From the NCBI RefSeq assembly GCF_031198435.1, contig NZ_CP133548.1:2390001-2454000 (forward strand): a stretch of 64,000 bases of DNA, in the 5' to 3' direction. Origin of the DNA: Pleionea litopenaei (lineage in GTDB: Bacteria; Pseudomonadota; Gammaproteobacteria; Enterobacterales; Kangiellaceae). Below are positions 61,481 to 64,000 of the stretch, one piece after another (the first letter of the stretch is position 1; each line of letters begins with the position of its first letter). A model generated the notes under the pieces. That model saw only the letters and a list, made by a program, of their open reading frames with translations, ran no database searches and was not told the DNA's origin. A program made the position numbers and the translations under genes.

Positions 61481-61987
61481 TTAATTAGTGTTTTTATTGA
61501 CCGCATAAGTAACGAACCGGCAGTCATGAGGACTTTTCTCATCGGCAATGTGTACTGACTCTTCGATCAAGTTTAGATCTAACTCTGAGAATTCTGGAAA
61601 AAATGCGTCACCTTGAGTATTTAAGTCAATAAACGTTAAATATAAACGGTCAGCTAATGGCAATGCTTGAGAGTAAACATTGCCTCCTCCGGTAATCATT
61701 ATTTCTGGTTCGCTCGACAATAATTCCAAAGCACTTTCTAAGCTATTAACAATCTCAATGCCATCTGCAGCATAATCTTTATTGCGAGTGATAATAATAT
61801 TCCTTCGGCCAGGTAAAGGGCGGCCAATCGATTCAAACGTTTTTCTTCCCATAACAATGGGTTTACCCATAGTCACTGACTTGAAATGCTGTAAATCAAT
61901 TGGCAAATGCCAAGGCATTTGGTTTTTAAGTCCTATGACTCGATCATTGGCCATGGCACAGACAAGAGAAATAATGGGTTGTTGCAT
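61481..61987 (-). CDS. folA: Dihydrofolate reductase FolA
   Basis: The 168-residue enzyme regenerates tetrahydrofolate with NADPH, largely to restore folate consumed by ThyA. Motifs are MANDRVIGLKNQMPWHLP, DLQHFKSVTMGKPIVMGRKTF and MITGGGNVYSQALP. It is the target of trimethoprim. The catalytic acid, Asp27 in E. coli, is seen as the Asp in LPIDLQHF. It lies 14 bases after thyA. Confidence 0.95.
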   Translation of the reverse strand: MQQPIISLVCAMANDRVIGLKNQMPWHLPIDLQHFKSVTMGKPIVMGRKTFESIGRPLPGRRNIIITRNKDYAADGIEIVNSLESALELLSSEPEIMITGGGNVYSQALPLADRLYLTFIDLNTQGDAFFPEFSELDLNLIEESVHIADEKSPHDCRFVTYAVNKNTN

Positions 61988-62001
61988 AAGAGGCGTCCTA
62001 G

Positions 62002-62799
62002 TTACACTGCGACAGGCGCTTTGATGTGTGCATGAGATTGATAATCTAAAATTTCAAAATCTTCAAATTCGTAGGAATAAAGATCATTTGGTTTTCTAGC
62101 AATCTTCAATTTAGGCAATGGCAGTGGCTCTCTTGAAAGTTGTAATTTTGCCTGTTCAAAGTGATTGGAATACAAATGCACATCACCACCGGTCCAGATA
62201 AACTCACCGACCTCTAAGTCACATTGCTGAGCAATCATATGGGTTAATAAGGCATAAGATGCAATGTTAAAAGGAACACCTAAAAAGATATCGGCACTGC
62301 GCTGGTACAACTGACAAGACAAGCGATTGTTCGCAACATAAAACTGGAACAAAGAATGGCAGGGTGGTAACGCCATTTCGTCAGCGACACCGGGGTTGTA
62401 GGCGACTACCATGAGTCGTCGAGAATTCGGATTACTTTTTATCTGCGCAACAACGTTACTGATTTGATCGACCGTCGTGCCATCTGGCTTTTTCCAGCTG
62501 CGCCATTGCTCACCATATACAGGTCCAAGATTACCATCTTCATCAGCCCACTCATCCCATATAGAAACGCCATTGTCTTTTAAGTACTGAATATTGGTGT
62601 CGCCATTTAAGAACCAAAGCAGCTCGTAAATAATTGAGCGTAGATGAAGCTTTTTGGTGGTCACTAATGGGAACCCTTGCTGTAAGTCGAAGCGCATTTG
62701 ATAAGCAAAAACACTGCGAGTACCCGTGCCCGTACGATCACCTTTATCATTACCATGTTCAAGTACATGGCTCATCATATCTAAATATTGCTTCATCAA
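62002..62799 (-). CDS. thyA: Thymidylate synthase ThyA
   Basis: The 265-residue enzyme methylates dUMP to dTMP. The nucleophile Cys is in [11 protein letters not shown], dUMP contacts in [17 protein letters not shown] and the C-terminal AHIKAPVAV is intact. Length matches E. coli ThyA (264). The order lgt-thyA-folA on the minus strand is conserved in part in gammaproteobacteria (lgt-thyA). Confidence 0.96.
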   Translation of the reverse strand: MMKQYLDMMSHVLEHGNDKGDRTGTGTRSVFAYQMRFDLQQGFPLVTTKKLHLRSIIYELLWFLNGDTNIQYLKDNGVSIWDEWADEDGNLGPVYGEQWRSWKKPDGTTVDQISNVVAQIKSNPNSRRLMVVAYNPGVADEMALPPCHSLFQFYVANNRLSCQLYQRSADIFLGVPFNIASYALLTHMIAQQCDLEVGEFIWTGGDVHLYSNHFEQAKLQLSREPLPLPKLKIARKPNDLYSYEFEDFEILDYQSHAHIKAPVAV

Positions 62800-62833
62800 C
62801 GTTCTCCAACCACTGCTTTAGTTGATAATCGAG

Positions 62834-63730
62834 TTAACTGGCCTTGCTCTTTTTTTGAGTTTTTTGCTTTGACTTTTTAGTGAGTTTTTCTGCTTCTTCA
62901 TGATCGTAAATGGGATCTCGGTATGCCCATACCAAAAGAACAATTCCCAACAAAATCATTGGAGCACTCAACACCTGCCCCATGGTTAACCATTCGGCCA
63001 TATGCTTCAAGTGCTCATCGGGCTCGCGGAAGTATTCAACGAAAAAGCGAAAGCTACCATATCCGAGAGAGAATAAACCGGCGACAGCTTTTCTTGGGCG
63101 AGGTTTCGCGCTGAACCAAAACAAAATAATAAACAGCACCACGCCTTCCAGTACAAACTCATATAGTTGCGATGGATGACGTAATAGATTTTCAGTGTCA
63201 CAACCGGTGTACCACGGGGCTTTTTCAAGATTACAGGTAAAGCGAATACCTAATGGAAAATCTGGGTCGCCGACTTCTCGTCCCCACAATTCACCATTAA
63301 TAAAGTTTCCTAATCGTCCGGCTCCTAACCCTATGGGAGCCAGCGGGGCGATAAAGTCAGCCAGCGACCAAAACGACTTTTTAGTACGCCAAGCAAAGTA
63401 CCCGAATGCAGCAACCACCCCCAGCATTCCACCATGAAAAGACATACCGCCTTCATGGATTTTGAATAAGTACAACGGATTTTGTAAAAATAAATCGAAG
63501 TGATAGAAGAGTACGTAGCCAAATCGCCCACCAATAACCACGCCTAAAAAGCCATAGAAGACAAAGTCTGAAATTTCTTCACTGGTCCACAAACTGCCCG
63601 GGCGTTGCGCTCGTTTAACACCAAACCACCAAGCTGCGCCCAAGCCAACTAGATAAGCCAATGCATACCAACGCAAGGCAACAGGCCCTGCAATATGAAA
63701 GATCACTGGATCGATGTAGGGAAATTCCAT
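62834..63730 (-). CDS. lgt: Prolipoprotein diacylglyceryl transferase Lgt
   Basis: The 298-residue inner membrane enzyme transfers diacylglycerol from phosphatidylglycerol to the lipobox Cys of prolipoproteins. It shows several membrane helices, [10 protein letters not shown], the HGGMLG segment with the essential His and the signature [14 protein letters not shown]. The C-terminus is Lys-rich ([12 protein letters not shown]). It begins 7 bases after the preceding gene and is followed by thyA. Confidence 0.95.
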   Translation of the reverse strand: MEFPYIDPVIFHIAGPVALRWYALAYLVGLGAAWWFGVKRAQRPGSLWTSEEISDFVFYGFLGVVIGGRFGYVLFYHFDLFLQNPLYLFKIHEGGMSFHGGMLGVVAAFGYFAWRTKKSFWSLADFIAPLAPIGLGAGRLGNFINGELWGREVGDPDFPLGIRFTCNLEKAPWYTGCDTENLLRHPSQLYEFVLEGVVLFIILFWFSAKPRPRKAVAGLFSLGYGSFRFFVEYFREPDEHLKHMAEWLTMGQVLSAPMILLGIVLLVWAYRDPIYDHEEAEKLTKKSKQKTQKKSKAS

Positions 63731-63737
63731 AACACCT

Positions 63738-64000
63738 CTACCCTAAAAATTTATAAATGATTCGAACCCCTACAAACAATAAGAACAGTGCAAACAGCTT
63801 TTTGAGTTTTTGTGCCGGTAACCGGTGAGCCAGTTTTGCGCCAATGGGGGCGGTAACAATCGAAGCCACAATGATACCTAAAAATGCGGGCAAATAGATA
63901 TAGCCCAGTGAGAATTCTGGCATAGGAGCATGGCTGCCCATAATGGCGTAACTCAGCGCGCCTGCTGCGGCTAAGGGCAATCCACAAGCTGCGGCGGTGC
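63738..64000 (-). CDS. TauE/SafE-family transporter, C-terminal part (5' end outside window)
   Basis: The frame is open to the window edge; no proper start is visible (the first codon resembling one is an internal TTG). About 86 residues are seen, including [17 protein letters not shown] and [20 protein letters not shown], which match the C-terminal half of TauE/SafE (DUF81) membrane proteins, thought to export sulfite or organosulfonates. The gene lies 7 bases upstream of lgt and probably shares its transcript. Confidence 0.85.
   Translation of the reverse strand, partial: TAAACGLPLAAAGALSYAIMGSHAPMPEFSLGYIYLPAFLGIIVASIVTAPIGAKLAHRLPAQKLKKLFALFLLFVGVRIIYKFLG

Noticed and set aside
1-64000. 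CRISPR arrays, tRNA or rRNA genes, transposases, phage genes
   Set aside because: I looked for regularly spaced repeats, tRNA-like cloverleaf ends and typical mobile-element proteins and saw none; this is reading by eye, not a model search.

Overview
The window is chromosomal DNA of a free-living, aerobic gammaproteobacterium. The evidence is the block lptD-surA-pdxA-rsmA, the pair apaG-apaH, PilU and a FimL homologue, SlyD, DjlA, YceH, YciA, YdfG, and AmgK-MurU next to LptD. Composition looks moderately AT-leaning and even throughout, and the genes are tightly packed on both strands. The gene set would fit an Oceanospirillales/Kangiella-like marine lineage, but that is inference; no rRNA or other placing marker is present. 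I see no tRNA or rRNA gene, insertion sequence, prophage or CRISPR array. The only gene-free stretch over 300 bases is 40495-41062, and it is full of regulatory signals.

Layout. 1-6.3 kb: the end of a bifunctional aspartokinase/homoserine dehydrogenase, pilU, a secreted TSGGS-repeat protein, an MFS transporter and a sirtuin. 6.4-10.8 kb: a chemoreceptor and a hybrid sensor kinase. 10.9-14.7 kb (minus): amgK-murU (peptidoglycan recycling), djlA, a PagL-like lipid A deacylase and a dimeric-type dUTPase. 14.8-22.1 kb (plus): lptD-surA-pdxA-rsmA, then pyrE and a coiled-coil periplasmic protein. 22.2-29.9 kb: a leaderless BtuF-like protein, a GGDEF-EAL protein, two PAS genes (one a diguanylate cyclase), a PaiB-like protein, MAPEG, DUF4197 and CBS proteins. 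30-35.5 kb: an MscS channel, a cNMP/HDOD regulator divergent from a FimL homologue, and a DMT transporter. 35.4-41 kb (minus): an SRAP protein, yciA and nrdA-nrdB behind a control region. 41-56.9 kb: an Atm1-type ABC exporter, a membrane-fused hydrolase, a TPR-GGDEF protein, menI-like, YceH-GNAT, MaoC, Bcr/CflA, CvfB-like, apaG-apaH, ydfG with a LysR regulator, MAPEG and slyD. 57-61.5 kb: an ODP-type beta-lactamase-fold protein, then a solute-binding protein directly followed by a hybrid kinase. 61.5-64 kb (minus): lgt-thyA-folA behind a partial TauE/SafE gene.

The most notable element lies upstream of nrdAB. Two NrdR-box cores with centres 32 bp apart overlap a candidate promoter, and the leader they control contains a recognisable adenosylcobalamin riboswitch. 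The oxygen-dependent, B12-independent class Ia ribonucleotide reductase therefore appears to be controlled by nucleotide state (NrdR) and by B12 supply, which predicts a B12-dependent class II enzyme elsewhere in the genome. dut, thyA and folA in the same window complete much of the dTTP supply route.

A second theme is signalling. There are three GGDEF proteins, all with an intact I-site, two hybrid kinases, a chemoreceptor, FimL/PilU twitching-motility components and a cNMP-HDOD protein, which fits a surface-attached or motile lifestyle.
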